A DNA stretch of 64,000 nucleotides, taken from contig JACKPB010000006.1 in assembly GCA_024233875.1 (NCBI GenBank), positions 124,001 to 188,000 on the forward strand. The letters run 5' to 3'. This DNA comes from Leptospiraceae bacterium (GTDB lineage: Bacteria; Spirochaetota; Leptospiria; Leptospirales; Leptospiraceae). The stretch's first letter is position 1; every line of letters starts with the position of its first letter. Below are positions 45,890-55,804 of this stretch, one piece after another. The position numbers and the translations under genes were made by a program. Below the pieces are notes generated by a model. That model was not told the DNA's origin, ran no database searches, and saw only the letters and a list, made by a program, of their open reading frames with translations.

Positions 45890-46319
45890 TGTCTCAACCT
45901 CCAAAAATATAGATATTTTTTTGAACAATCACAATTATATGAAAATCTTACAACCGGTGATTCAAAATCCAAAGACCTGATTTCGTTTGAAATAGAATAG
46001 ATTTCAAATCTATGATTTTTATTTAGAAGGAAAGAGTCTATTTTTATTTTTTTATTCTTCGGGAATTTTAAATTTCAAAATTTATATATTATCAAAAGTA
46101 TGTACAAAAAGAGTTTTGGTCTTCGGTACCTGGTTCTTAAAAGTACTTGCCTTTTTATTTTATTGGTATCTAACTAGTTTAGTATAGATTCTGCTAAAAA
46201 TGTGGAAAATTTTGAAAAAGATTCAAAATAGTTGAAAAGGATCGGGTTGAACTGAACTGTAAACGATACCTTTGCTTTTTTCTCTCCATTTCCTTTATTT
46301 TGGTAATGAAAGTATAGAT
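45890..46319. other. 430-bp divergent intergenic stretch
   Basis: No gene seen. It carries the promoters for YccF-pirin (left) and the 7TMR phosphatase (right) and the 17-bp palindrome at 45997-46013. Confidence 0.55.
45997..46013. promoter_or_regulatory. 17-bp perfect palindrome
   Basis: ATAGATTTCAAATCTAT is an exact 8-1-8 palindrome about 108 bp upstream of the YccF start and 307 bp before the phosphatase start. It suits a dimeric repressor at the YccF-pirin promoter; the AT-rich setting makes chance possible. Confidence 0.35.
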
Positions 46320-48341
46320 ATGATCCCCGCAAATAAAATTAAATTGAAATGCATTTCTGTACTTATTGTTTGGATCCTTTTCCTCTTGGGTTGTTCAAAC
46401 TCATCCCGTAGCTTTATTCATTCAGGTGTTTTGGACCTGGAAGGAGTTTCAATAAGCAATGACAGTATTTTGAATTTGGATGGAGATTGGGAATTTTATG
46501 AGAATAAGTTCCTGGATCCGATTGATCCGAATGAGACTCAGAAAAAATTCATGAAAGTACCTTCAGTCTGGGGAAAAGAAGGATATTCAAATTTTGGATA
46601 TGCAACCTATCGAATCCACGTTAAAAACAATATCAATCCTAATCTAGGAATGTCTTTTGATCGGATAGGAACAGCCTATAGGGTCTTTCTCAATGAGGAG
46701 ATGATCTTTACGGTGGGATCTCCGGGGACTGATTCAAATTCCAGTTCACCTAAATTTTTGCCCGATACAATTCTTTTATTCACAGATCCAATTCAGGATT
46801 TTGTTCTCACAATACATATTTCAAATTTCCATGATAGAAAAGGAGGTATCTGGAGTACCCCGAGAATGGGCAATTTCAATGACCTATTAAAAAATAGAGA
46901 AAGAAGTTTATTTATTGATTTTTATCTATTCGGAAGTCTATCCATAATTGGTTTTTATCATTTAGGATTATTCATTCTCAGAAGAAAAGATAAGACACCT
47001 CTAATGTTCGGAGTCTTTTGTTTATTGATTGGATTTCGTTCGATAATGACCGGAGAACATTTTTTGGTTCATTCTTTTCCTGATCTGCCCTGGGAAATAT
47101 TTATAAAAATGGACTATTTGACTTTTTATTTGGGTACTCCATTCTTTATTTATTTTCTAATCTATATGTTTCCTGAAGATATTTATTTTAAAATCAATAG
47201 GTTTTTTTCAGGAATATTTTTGTTGCTATCCTTACTTGTGCTTGTTTCCAAACCCGTTATTTTTTCTTTTACACTTCCATTTGTTCATCTTCTTATCCTT
47301 CTGACTATATTTTTCACGCTTTATATTTGTATTCATTCCGTTATCAAAAAGAAAGAAGGTGCGAAAACTTTTTTCGGAGCACTTCTGATCTTTATTGGTT
47401 TTGTAAGCAACGATATCCTAAAAAGCAATGGTTTTCTCAATACTTCCAATCTCGCACACTTGGGATTTTTCATTTTTGTTTTGTCTCAATCTTTTATACT
47501 CTCTATACGTTATTCAAGAGCATTCAATCGGGTGGAAGAATTGTCCGAAGAATTGGAAACCCGGGTAGAAATTCGAACTAAAGAATTGAATCGGGTATTG
47601 AAAACGATTAAGAAGGATCTAAAGATTTCTCAAAAAATTCAAAAAACAATTCTAAATCATGTTCCACTGAATCACCCTAAAATTGATTACAATATCCAAT
47701 ACCTTCCCATGACAGAAGTAGGTGGAGATCTCTATTCTATTCATGAAATTTCCCCAAACTCAATCAGGATATTTCTAGCAGATGCTACCGGACATGGGGT
47801 ACATGCGGCATTGATGATGATGACGATTTATTCGGAATACAGTAATGTAAAAAACCTCAATATAACTCCCGGATTGCTTCTTTCTGAATTGGGTAGACAG
47901 TACTACAATCGATATAAGACACTAAAGTCATATTTTAGTTGTGTTGTAATTGATATTGATTTAGAAAAGAATGAATTTGTATATTCCTCAGCAGGACATC
48001 CCGCTCAAGTTTTTATTCAAAATGGAGAAATTAATTTTCTGAATTCTTCAGGAGCTATTTTGGGATTTCGTGAAAAAGTAGTTTATTATGATACAAAACT
48101 TTCTTATTCACCCGGAGATAAGATTGTCCTCTTCAGTGATGGTTTGTTTGAAGTATTCAATATTCAAAAAGAAGAATTTGGGGAAGAGAGAATCTATAAT
48201 TTATTAAAATCTAAATCCAATCTTTCGAGTCGTGAAATTTCGGAACATCTGATTTCCGTAGTAAAGAAATTTAGGGGTGAAAAAGAACAAATGGATGACA
48301 TTACCCTACTTAGTTTTGAATTTTTAAATCCACAAAGTTAA
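46320..48341 (+). CDS. 7TMR-DISM / SpoIIE-type PP2C phosphatase
   Basis: 673 residues from ATG 46320, which gives the tidy lipoprotein-type signal MIPANKIKLKCISVLIVWILFLLGC; an in-frame TTG at 46272 would add 16. A periplasmic sensor domain (LDGDWEFYENKFLDP, YATYRIHV), seven membrane segments (about 200-390), a coiled coil and a phosphatase domain with VGGDLYSIHE and FLADATGHGVHAALMMM follow. No TPRs, unlike the relative at 11675-14122. It is predicted to work in a partner-switching pathway. Convergent with gmd, 4-bp overlap. Confidence 0.85.
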   Translation: MIPANKIKLKCISVLIVWILFLLGCSNSSRSFIHSGVLDLEGVSISNDSILNLDGDWEFYENKFLDPIDPNETQKKFMKVPSVWGKEGYSNFGYATYRIHVKNNINPNLGMSFDRIGTAYRVFLNEEMIFTVGSPGTDSNSSSPKFLPDTILLFTDPIQDFVLTIHISNFHDRKGGIWSTPRMGNFNDLLKNRERSLFIDFYLFGSLSIIGFYHLGLFILRRKDKTPLMFGVFCLLIGFRSIMTGEHFLVHSFPDLPWEIFIKMDYLTFYLGTPFFIYFLIYMFPEDIYFKINRFFSGIFLLLSLLVLVSKPVIFSFTLPFVHLLILLTIFFTLYICIHSVIKKKEGAKTFFGALLIFIGFVSNDILKSNGFLNTSNLAHLGFFIFVLSQSFILSIRYSRAFNRVEELSEELETRVEIRTKELNRVLKTIKKDLKISQKIQKTILNHVPLNHPKIDYNIQYLPMTEVGGDLYSIHEISPNSIRIFLADATGHGVHAALMMMTIYSEYSNVKNLNITPGLLLSELGRQYYNRYKTLKSYFSCVVIDIDLEKNEFVYSSAGHPAQVFIQNGEINFLNSSGAILGFREKVVYYDTKLSYSPGDKIVLFSDGLFEVFNIQKEEFGEERIYNLLKSKSNLSSREISEHLISVVKKFRGEKEQMDDITLLSFEFLNPQS

Positions 48342-49360
48342 TTATTTAATCTTTTTAAGCGATCTATATCTGATTCTATCATCCTTTGAACAATTGTTTC
48401 CAGATTTGTTTTGGCAGACCAACCCAGAAGATTTCTGGCCTTGGAGGGATCTCCGATTTGATGGTTAGATTCCTGGATTCTATAAAACTTTGGATCTGTT
48501 TCGACGAGAAGCTCACCTGTTTTTTTGTCATACGCCTTTTGGTTGTTATCCAGCCCAACCCATTCCAAATCTACCTGAATGGCTTTGAATCCCAGATCGA
48601 TAAATTCTTTGATCGGAATTCCTTTTCCGGTTGAGAAAATATAATCATCCGGCAAATTTCTATGCAATGCGTGATACATTCCTTCGACAAAATCAGGAGC
48701 ATACCCGATGTCTTTGATGATGGAAATATTTCCTACTTTCAAAATCTCTTTTTTTTGCAATGAATAGGAGGCTATATGGGAAGAAACCTTTCGGGTAAAA
48801 AACTCCAAACCCCGAAGCTCTGATTCATGGTTGTAGAGAATCCCATTCACAGCATGAATCTGATAGATATCGCGGTAATTTTTTGTTAGGTGGTAGGCAA
48901 AGCATTTGCTGGAGGAATAAGGGTTTTTCGGTTCCATTGGCGTGGTTTCAGTTTGGGGGACAGACTGGGGACCTCCGAACATCTCAGAGCTTCCTGCCTG
49001 AAAAAAAAGTGCTCCGGGGGTAAAAACCCTTATCGATTCCAGGAGATGAATGACACTCTGGGTGTTTGCAATTCCGGTTTGGAGGGGGGATTCGAGAGAC
49101 AATCTCACACTGCTCTGGCTGGCAAAATTGTACACCTCATCTGCTTGTATCGTTTGAATAGAATTGCGGATGGAATCTAAGTTCTCTAAATCATATTGAA
49201 CAAGAGTGATTTTATCCTGAACCCCAAGATGTTTCAGTCTCCAATGGTCAGTATCCGGATTTCTACATCCCCCAAAGACCAGATAATCATTCTTTAGAAG
49301 ATAATCTGCTAAAAAGGCTCCATCCTGCCCATTTATTCCGGTGATAAAAGCTTTTTTCAT
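48338..49360 (-). CDS. gmd: GDP-mannose 4,6-dehydratase
   Basis: 340 residues, extended short-chain dehydrogenase. NADP motif TGINGQDGAFLADYL at the N-terminus, NFASQSSVRLSLESPLQT, the catalytic YxxxK in NPYSSSKCFAY, and NGILYNHESELRGLEFFTRK, which is characteristic of Gmd. It makes GDP-4-keto-6-deoxymannose for rhamnose or fucose-type sugars of surface polysaccharide. No other sugar-nucleotide gene is adjacent. The O-antigen-type gene at 58730 is the nearest possible link. Confidence 0.94.
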   Translation of the reverse strand: MKKAFITGINGQDGAFLADYLLKNDYLVFGGCRNPDTDHWRLKHLGVQDKITLVQYDLENLDSIRNSIQTIQADEVYNFASQSSVRLSLESPLQTGIANTQSVIHLLESIRVFTPGALFFQAGSSEMFGGPQSVPQTETTPMEPKNPYSSSKCFAYHLTKNYRDIYQIHAVNGILYNHESELRGLEFFTRKVSSHIASYSLQKKEILKVGNISIIKDIGYAPDFVEGMYHALHRNLPDDYIFSTGKGIPIKEFIDLGFKAIQVDLEWVGLDNNQKAYDKKTGELLVETDPKFYRIQESNHQIGDPSKARNLLGWSAKTNLETIVQRMIESDIDRLKRLNN

Positions 49361-49446
49361 TCAAATCCCAAAATTTCAGCTAAAATTGAAAGGTAAATCA
49401 TAAATATGTATTTGCATCTAAATTAGATTTTTAGTTCAATTGTTAT

Positions 49447-50394
49447 ATGGAAAGAAACAAAATTTTATTATTCTTTATTCTTCTTTTTACTCTTATTTCA
49501 ACGATTCTAGGTCTGTTTACCATTACTTCCAAATCGAATAAACAATCAAAAATTCAAACTCAAAAAATAATGAAAGAAGGTGTGGGAGCGGTTTTGATCC
49601 GAATCGAGGGGGAAATCCATTCCGGGAAATCGACCTATTCTTCTACAGGTGCCGACACAGTTCTTTCTAAGATTCGGGAAGTATCCGAAAAACCTGATAT
49701 CAAAGGGATTTTACTCGAAATCAATTCTCCCGGTGGTACCGTTGCCGCTTCACAGGAGATTTTTGAGGAACTTTTGTCTTTGAGGAAGGAAAAGAAAATT
49801 GTAGTTTCAATGAAAGACCTGGCCGCCTCCGGTGGGTACTACATTGCTTCCGCCGCTGATTATATCTACGCCGAACCGGGCACGATCACAGGTTCGATAG
49901 GTGTGATCACCATGTCCCCTGATCTCACCGGTTTGATGGAAAAGATGAATGTTAGAATGAATGTGTACAAGGCGGGAAAGTACAAAGACATTCTCTCTAT
50001 GTTCCGGGAAGCAACTTCTGAAGAAGAGGGGATAATCAACGACCTCTTATCCGATACTTACAAAAGATTTCTCTCGGATATTTCCAGGGGTAGAAATCTC
50101 GCTCTGAACAAGGTGGAGAAAGCGGCAGAAGGTAAGATTTATTCCGGAGAGAGAGCAATCAAAATGCAGTTGGTGGATGCAATCGGAGGTAGAAAGGAAG
50201 CTCTCGAAAAACTCTCCGAACTCTGCGGACAGGAAGGTCAGTTGCAACTTTTTGAAGAGGAAGAGTCTCCATTCGATAGAATGCTGCATCTTTTTAATAA
50301 TAAACTCACAGGTATCACAAATCATCTTCCGATGCACTCTGAAATCTACAAATCTCCTGTGCTACTTGTTCTGCCATCCGCTCTGAGGTTCTAA
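49447..50394 (+). CDS. sppA: Signal peptide peptidase SppA, short (36K) type
   Basis: 315 residues. N-terminal membrane anchor (about 5-27), then a ClpP-fold serine protease. The nucleophile is Ser128 in DLAASGGYYIAS, and the general-base lysine is in YKAGKYKDIL (Lys178 or Lys180). GTITGSIGVI and EINSPGGTVAASQE are family motifs. It degrades cleaved signal peptides in the membrane. Its TAA shares a base with the next gene's ATG, heading a four-gene coupled operon. Confidence 0.93.
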   Translation: MERNKILLFFILLFTLISTILGLFTITSKSNKQSKIQTQKIMKEGVGAVLIRIEGEIHSGKSTYSSTGADTVLSKIREVSEKPDIKGILLEINSPGGTVAASQEIFEELLSLRKEKKIVVSMKDLAASGGYYIASAADYIYAEPGTITGSIGVITMSPDLTGLMEKMNVRMNVYKAGKYKDILSMFREATSEEEGIINDLLSDTYKRFLSDISRGRNLALNKVEKAAEGKIYSGERAIKMQLVDAIGGRKEALEKLSELCGQEGQLQLFEEEESPFDRMLHLFNNKLTGITNHLPMHSEIYKSPVLLVLPSALRF

Positions 50395-50975
50395 TGGACT
50401 CGATCTTAATCAATAATCTTTATTTGGTTTGGTTTAACCCTGATGAATTTCCTTTCTTTTATGAGGAGAACAAGTCCAGGTGGAGGGAATTTTTGGTCGC
50501 ACTCTTTGCGTCTTTCAGTCTCTCTGTAGCCGGAGTGTACATGACTCCTCCGTTTCATTCCGAAACAGGATTGATCATCATCTCTGCATTTTTGATTCAT
50601 ACTGTATTTTTGAACATGATTCCAGCCCTTCTCACGGGTTTGATCGATTTTGAAATCCGAAAAAATGGGGGGGAGGGAGATGTAAATCGAATGATCTCCT
50701 TTATCCGATACTCCTTGTCCATTTTTACCCTTTCTACTCCTATTTCTATCATTCTTGTTCAAATGGGTATCGAGGGATTGTTCGGATTTCTAATTATCAT
50801 GCTCCTTACGCTTTTATTGACTATCTTTAATATATCCAGAGGTGCTGTCGCCATATACAATATTGATTTGAATAGGATGTTTCGATTGGTTTTTTCTTCT
50901 TACATTTCCAGCATCACACTACCGATCTTTTTGGTTCTGTACTATCTGAGTACCTTCCTGGGAATCGTTCTCTAA
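50394..50975 (+). CDS. Hypothetical multi-span membrane protein (Yip1-like at best)
   Basis: 193 residues with about five hydrophobic segments. The N-terminal soluble part (LVWFNPDEFPFFYEENKSRWREFLVALFASFSLS) and spacing of segments recall Yip1-domain proteins, but the match is weak. Coupled to sppA by a TAATG overlap and followed by surE after 3 bp, so it is expressed with them. Function unknown. Confidence 0.78.
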   Translation: MDSILINNLYLVWFNPDEFPFFYEENKSRWREFLVALFASFSLSVAGVYMTPPFHSETGLIIISAFLIHTVFLNMIPALLTGLIDFEIRKNGGEGDVNRMISFIRYSLSIFTLSTPISIILVQMGIEGLFGFLIIMLLTLLLTIFNISRGAVAIYNIDLNRMFRLVFSSYISSITLPIFLVLYYLSTFLGIVL

Positions 50976-50978
50976 ATT

Positions 50979-51725
50979 ATGAATATATTAATTACTAATG
51001 ATGATGGTATCTCATCGAATGGAATCAGAGCACTCGAAAAAGTCTTAGGGAAAAAACACTCCACTTTTTTGATTGCTCCTCTGAAAGAAAAATCTGCCAC
51101 TTCAATGGCTCTCTCGATTTTCGATAAGCTCAGGGTAGAAAAGGTAATGGAAAATCATTACATAGTGGATGGATTTCCTGTGGATTGTGTGAATATAGGA
51201 CTTCATGGAAATATTTTTCCCAAAATCGATTTGGTTCTTAGCGGAATCAATCGGGGTGTAAATTTGGGACATGATGTTCATTATTCGGGAACTGTTGGAG
51301 CGGCGAGGCATGGTGCGATTCATGATTATATGTCGATTGCTTTGAGTTCGGGAAATATAGATAAAGATTATTCTTATATTCCCGAAGCGGAAATGTTTTT
51401 GGAGATTTTGGAAACAAAATTAGATATTTTTCAAAAAGGAATTGTTTACAATATCAATTTTCCTGTAAATTTTGATTCGTCTCCCGATAAGATAAAATTG
51501 ACTACTCTCGGAAAGCGTGTGTACTACGATACTTATGAAATCAATTCGATTTATGAAGGTATATCTGATTTTTTTCTAGGTGGTTCAGAGTTGGGAAAGG
51601 TGATTACACCCGGATCAGATTTTGAGGCTTATGAAAAAGGATATGTGAGTATCACTCCAATCAGTTTGTATCCATCGGATTATGATGAATACAAAAGATT
51701 GAAAAGTATTATTTCAGTATTTTAA
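50979..51725 (+). CDS. surE: 5'/3'-nucleotidase SurE
   Basis: 248 residues. N-terminal metal site MNILITNDDG (Asp8, Asp9), FLIAPLKEKSATSMALS and LVLSGINRGVNLGHDVHYSGTVGAARHGA are all family hallmarks. It dephosphorylates nucleoside monophosphates and is linked to stationary-phase survival. Length is typical. Third gene of the sppA unit, 18 bp before the hydrolase-like gene. Confidence 0.95.
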   Translation: MNILITNDDGISSNGIRALEKVLGKKHSTFLIAPLKEKSATSMALSIFDKLRVEKVMENHYIVDGFPVDCVNIGLHGNIFPKIDLVLSGINRGVNLGHDVHYSGTVGAARHGAIHDYMSIALSSGNIDKDYSYIPEAEMFLEILETKLDIFQKGIVYNINFPVNFDSSPDKIKLTTLGKRVYYDTYEINSIYEGISDFFLGGSELGKVITPGSDFEAYEKGYVSITPISLYPSDYDEYKRLKSIISVF

Positions 51726-51743
51726 ATATAGAGGAAAGTGAGA

Positions 51744-52949
51744 ATGGAAGAATTAAAAAACCTTGAAAAAAATGGAAATTATGAGGAGTTGATTTCCCGG
51801 GTTAGGGATCTTGTAAAGGAAGATGTTCGTAAATTAGAAGATCCTTATGTAAAGTCCTGGTTGGGCAAACGATGGCGCAATCTATTTATCACAGAAGCAG
51901 CTAAAGATGAAAATGCTGTTGCTGTGGCTACCGAAAAGAAACTTTTCGGAGGAAGTGATGATAGAGATCCACGTCAAAAAGTTGCTTTGAGATATCTCCG
52001 AGCAGAAGGTCCGGATGAATGGTCAAATGAGTATCCAAAATTAGACAAAAAACCAATTCAAAACACAACACTCGTTTTTGCACCCGGACTACTCACTGGT
52101 CTTCTTCCGGTCATGGCATTTCAGGATGAATTTCCTCTGGTCGAATCAGAATTTCCGATTCGAATCCTTCAGTCCGATTCCCATCCGATGAGGGGATGTG
52201 AAGCCAATGTAAGTGATCTTCTCAATGCTATTGAAAAAGGTAGGGGATTGGATGCCCATGCCAAACACATCGAAGAAGGGAAAGAACAACCTCCGGGAGA
52301 CATATTTATCATTTCTTACAGTAAGGGCACTCCGGATGTATTGACCTTACTTTCTAAGCGACCTGATCTAAAATCCAGGATCAAGTGCATTTTCAATTGG
52401 GCGGGTGCTCCGGGAGGATCGTATCTGGCAAACTCAATGTACGAATCGCTCAAAGACATAAACATCAACCTATCTGAAGAATTAGCCAAGATTTTAACTT
52501 TGATCTCTCCGGTGATCGAGTTGCCTCAAAAAGTTCAGAGATTGCCCGAGTATGATATCAAGGGTGCTATTCTCGATCTGGTCACTACAAAGAGAGAGGA
52601 ATTTCTTGAAGAAAATTTAAAGAAAATTGATGAATTGAATATTCCTATTTTCAATATTACCGGTTCAACTACAGCTATGGAAGTTCCTTACTTTCAAATT
52701 CAGGGAGTGATGGAGTTGAATAAGTACGATGCTAATAATGATATGCAGGTAACCCAAAGACATTCAAAAGTCAATACACCGATAGCTACGGATCTTGCAA
52801 TGCTCCACGGACATCATTGGGATATTTCCTATGCTCCCTTTCCGCAGAGAATGCGATTTGGTTCACCAAATTTAGATCATCCTTTCCCCAGGAAGGCAGC
52901 ACTCTCAGCTATGATCCTCTTTGCTCAGGAGATGGGATTCATCTCCTAG
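51744..52949 (+). CDS. Alpha/beta-hydrolase-like protein of unknown specificity
   Basis: About 401 residues from ATG 51744 (GAGG nine bases upstream; GTG 51738 also in frame). A nucleophile-elbow-like IISYSKGTPDVL places Ser193 in S-Y-S-K-G instead of G-x-S-x-G. TLVFAPGLLTGLLP could be the oxyanion strand, and MLHGHHWDISY may give the histidine. An N-terminal helical region of about 80 residues is extra. No signal peptide. Convergent with the lipoprotein gene, 4-bp overlap. I would call it a lipase/esterase-like protein only loosely. Confidence 0.72.
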   Translation: MEELKNLEKNGNYEELISRVRDLVKEDVRKLEDPYVKSWLGKRWRNLFITEAAKDENAVAVATEKKLFGGSDDRDPRQKVALRYLRAEGPDEWSNEYPKLDKKPIQNTTLVFAPGLLTGLLPVMAFQDEFPLVESEFPIRILQSDSHPMRGCEANVSDLLNAIEKGRGLDAHAKHIEEGKEQPPGDIFIISYSKGTPDVLTLLSKRPDLKSRIKCIFNWAGAPGGSYLANSMYESLKDININLSEELAKILTLISPVIELPQKVQRLPEYDIKGAILDLVTTKREEFLEENLKKIDELNIPIFNITGSTTAMEVPYFQIQGVMELNKYDANNDMQVTQRHSKVNTPIATDLAMLHGHHWDISYAPFPQRMRFGSPNLDHPFPRKAALSAMILFAQEMGFIS

Positions 52950-53809
52950 AGGCAGTTTTTCTCTGAATTCCCCAGTTTTTGTTTTGAAAAGGGCTGAAAG
53001 GTTTCGATCTTTTTTATTTCAAATTCTTTAAAATTCTGGGGAGTGCTGAATTCTAGATATTCACCTGAATTGGAAATCTTAGAACCGAATGAAGTTCCCG
53101 GGTAGAAACACTCGGGAAATACAGCTTCGGATTTGACACCTCCTTGAGTTTCCAACGAAAATAGTTTTCCATCTAACTTTAGAAAAAGTTTAGTACTATC
53201 CGATTTCCAACTCATTCCTGATTCGGGTCCATCCGTCCAGGTAGAAATTTCTTTCACATTACCCTTACCTGAAACTGTATCCAGGATATGAATTTTAAAT
53301 CCAACGGGTTGTGTCATGCTTCCTTCTGATGAGACAACACCAATCCATTTTCGATCGGGAGATGGAAGTATAGACCAAATATTTTTTAATTCTGAACTGT
53401 CTGCTAAATCACTAGTCGTGTCTGAATTGAGATCATAAATAGAAACTACTCTGGGTGCAGTACCGAATCCGGTTCCTGATATTCCTCTTAAAAAATAAAA
53501 TTTTGATGAAGCTTCATGAAAGAAAGCGTTGGGCGGAAGCACCCAATAGGGCAACTTACGAACTGTATTAGGAGAGTCGGCCAGACTCCCATCTTTCCAG
53601 TCGTAGACTTCAAGATAGGTTTGAAATTCAGATTTGTTTGTTGTCCCCATAAGTGGATTCCAGGAGTCTGATTCCTGAAAACGAATTTGATAAATTACAA
53701 TTTTTTTACCGGTTTCCGACCAGGTAGCTTCCGGGAAGAGTCTGCCTTCGCGTGCAACGGAACAATTTCCTATGAAAATCGCAAGAATTGGGATGATTAG
53801 ATTTTTCAT
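52946..53809 (-). CDS. Hypothetical beta-propeller-like lipoprotein
   Basis: 287 residues. The lipoprotein signal MKNLIIPILAIFIGNC is followed by short repeats reminiscent of TolB/WD40 propellers (ATWSETGKKIVIYQI, SILPSPDRKWIGVVSSEG, MSWKSDSTKLFLKLDGKLF, ISNSGEYLEFST). The start overlaps the sulfatase-fold gene's stop by 4 bp, so it probably works with that membrane enzyme outside the cytoplasm. No specific family assigned. Confidence 0.78.
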   Translation of the reverse strand: MKNLIIPILAIFIGNCSVAREGRLFPEATWSETGKKIVIYQIRFQESDSWNPLMGTTNKSEFQTYLEVYDWKDGSLADSPNTVRKLPYWVLPPNAFFHEASSKFYFLRGISGTGFGTAPRVVSIYDLNSDTTSDLADSSELKNIWSILPSPDRKWIGVVSSEGSMTQPVGFKIHILDTVSGKGNVKEISTWTDGPESGMSWKSDSTKLFLKLDGKLFSLETQGGVKSEAVFPECFYPGTSFGSKISNSGEYLEFSTPQNFKEFEIKKIETFQPFSKQKLGNSEKNCL

Positions 53810-55743
53810 TTGAGAGCCTCCATCGGTGCTATCATATTTTTACTATGTAAGTATTCTGATAAATTTAAAAATGCTTTGGATTTCAAATGATGTTCGGTGC
53901 ATAGAACCGGAAGGTTTTTGCACTCTCCTCTTGCTTCATAAGGAGGTTCGGTTGTAAAAAGGAGGGCATTGTGTTCGTTGACGGTATCCACAAAAAACAA
54001 AGATTTTTCTGCCCATCCAAAAATATTCCCAAAGGCAATGTACGCATATCCATCCCGGGGATCATTTAAAATATCCCTTCCCATGCTGGAAAAATAATGC
54101 TCTCCATCGATGAGTCCGAGAATTGTCGGAATCAAATCAATTTGAGATGAAATCCGATGATTTACAGTATTTTTTGGAATACCTTTACCGAATATTAGGA
54201 AAGGTATGTTTCTATCCTGAAAATAATCCAGTTGCCTATGGCTTGTATGGTCGGACACAAGAACAAATACTGTGTTGTCAAACAAATCTGATTTTTCTAC
54301 TTCTTTGAAAAAATCACCCAATGCCCAATCTGCATAATGAAGTGAATTGACGAAGAGATTTTCATCCCCATCTGGAGGTAGTATTTGAAATTTTTCCGAA
54401 GGAATTTGAAAGGGATGGTGGGTTGAGAGAGTGAGCAGAACAGTCAATCTTGGAGTTCGATCCGTTTTCGATTTTATGTCCAATAGAACCTCTTCCATTA
54501 CATCCCTATCATTGAATCCCCAGATTCCCTTTTGGTATTTTTTCTTTTCTTCCAATACCGGAAGATCGATTAAATTATCAAATCCCCAATGTTTGATCAC
54601 CGGTGTCAAATTCTCAAAAGAAAGCTCCCCACCATAGTAAAAATGAGTACTGTATCCGGATTTTTTTAGAATAGTACCCAGACCTAAGAAATTATTCAGA
54701 GAATACTTGGTGTGCACTACAGAAAGTCCCGGTCTATCGGGAATGCCTGTAAGTAAGGATACCAAACCATTTGATGTACGACCACCATTAGCAAAAAATT
54801 TTGGAAAGTACACACCTTTCTTTTGAAGTTTACGAAATTCTGGAGTGATTTCCTGACCGGACACGGAAGGTGAAAATTCATCATGTATGTACTTAGTTGG
54901 CCAGCTTTCGAGAAAGATCAAAAAAATATCAGGTTTCCCCTTATTGGTTTGATTGTGAGTTTTCCTATACAGGGGAAAGAGCTCATTTGCATTGACAGCA
55001 CCCGGATATTCTATCATGTCCCTGACTAACTTTCCGGCCTCCAATACATTCATAGATTGATATTGTGGAAATTTTTCAACTCTATAGTCCAGAATGGTTG
55101 TAAAGATTCCATTCAATACAAATTGATTCAGTAGTGGATTGGATGTAACGATGGCATTGCTCGGGCTCAAGAAGCTTTTCTGTGTTCCCCCGCGAATAGA
55201 GAGGATGGAGACAAGAATCCAAAGAAAAATACCAAGAAAGTATCTCTTGGATAGTTTGGGAATGGTTAGTTCAATTTTCTTAAAAAACCTGAGAACCAGA
55301 TAGAGGGAGCTCATTCCGGAAAGGAAGCTGACCAGGACAAGAAGGGGCTGGGAAAGAATTACCGAGGTGAACAAAACATAAAAATCTTTTCCAAAAAAAA
55401 CAAATCCTTCATAACCTAAATGTTTATTTGCGTTTTGGAAATAGATAAAATCTCCAGTCAAATGAAATATAGAATATACTAAGAAAGGTAGGGGACCATA
55501 CTTCCAAAATCCTAAGAAGTATTTATTTTTGATTTTTGGAGAGAACCAACTTAGAATTAGAAAGGGTACTAAAATACTAAAAATAATTGAAAGGTCGAAG
55601 CGAAATCCATGTGCCAAAACTTTTAGGAAAGTTGAAAAAGATTCGTTTGGGAAAGATGAGTTGTACGAAATCAGAAACGATACTCTAAAGACTTGAAATA
55701 TGAGTAACCAGAGAAGAATATAGAAAAAGAATATTCTAGACAC
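53806..55743 (-). CDS. LTA-synthase/phosphoglycerol-transferase-like membrane sulfatase-fold protein
   Basis: 645 residues if GTG 55743 is the start (AGAGG just upstream); a GTG at 55812 without such a site would add 23. Five membrane helices fill about the first 190 residues. The alkaline-phosphatase-fold domain has the metal-binding Glu in FLIFLESWPTKY, the nucleophile Thr in ANGGRTSNGLVSLLTG, and VSDHTSHRQ. LtaS-family enzymes move phosphoglycerol or phosphoethanolamine onto glycans. A Gram-negative spirochaete has no LTA, so a periplasmic glucan or LPS target is inferred. Cotranslated with the lipoprotein. Confidence 0.86.
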   Translation of the reverse strand: MSRIFFFYILLWLLIFQVFRVSFLISYNSSFPNESFSTFLKVLAHGFRFDLSIIFSILVPFLILSWFSPKIKNKYFLGFWKYGPLPFLVYSIFHLTGDFIYFQNANKHLGYEGFVFFGKDFYVLFTSVILSQPLLVLVSFLSGMSSLYLVLRFFKKIELTIPKLSKRYFLGIFLWILVSILSIRGGTQKSFLSPSNAIVTSNPLLNQFVLNGIFTTILDYRVEKFPQYQSMNVLEAGKLVRDMIEYPGAVNANELFPLYRKTHNQTNKGKPDIFLIFLESWPTKYIHDEFSPSVSGQEITPEFRKLQKKGVYFPKFFANGGRTSNGLVSLLTGIPDRPGLSVVHTKYSLNNFLGLGTILKKSGYSTHFYYGGELSFENLTPVIKHWGFDNLIDLPVLEEKKKYQKGIWGFNDRDVMEEVLLDIKSKTDRTPRLTVLLTLSTHHPFQIPSEKFQILPPDGDENLFVNSLHYADWALGDFFKEVEKSDLFDNTVFVLVSDHTSHRQLDYFQDRNIPFLIFGKGIPKNTVNHRISSQIDLIPTILGLIDGEHYFSSMGRDILNDPRDGYAYIAFGNIFGWAEKSLFFVDTVNEHNALLFTTEPPYEARGECKNLPVLCTEHHLKSKAFLNLSEYLHSKNMIAPMEALK

Positions 55744-55804
55744 CTTGGCTGCCTCTAAAAAATTGGTTGCAGGATCGATTTTCCGCTGTATAGGAGAGTA
55801 AAAA

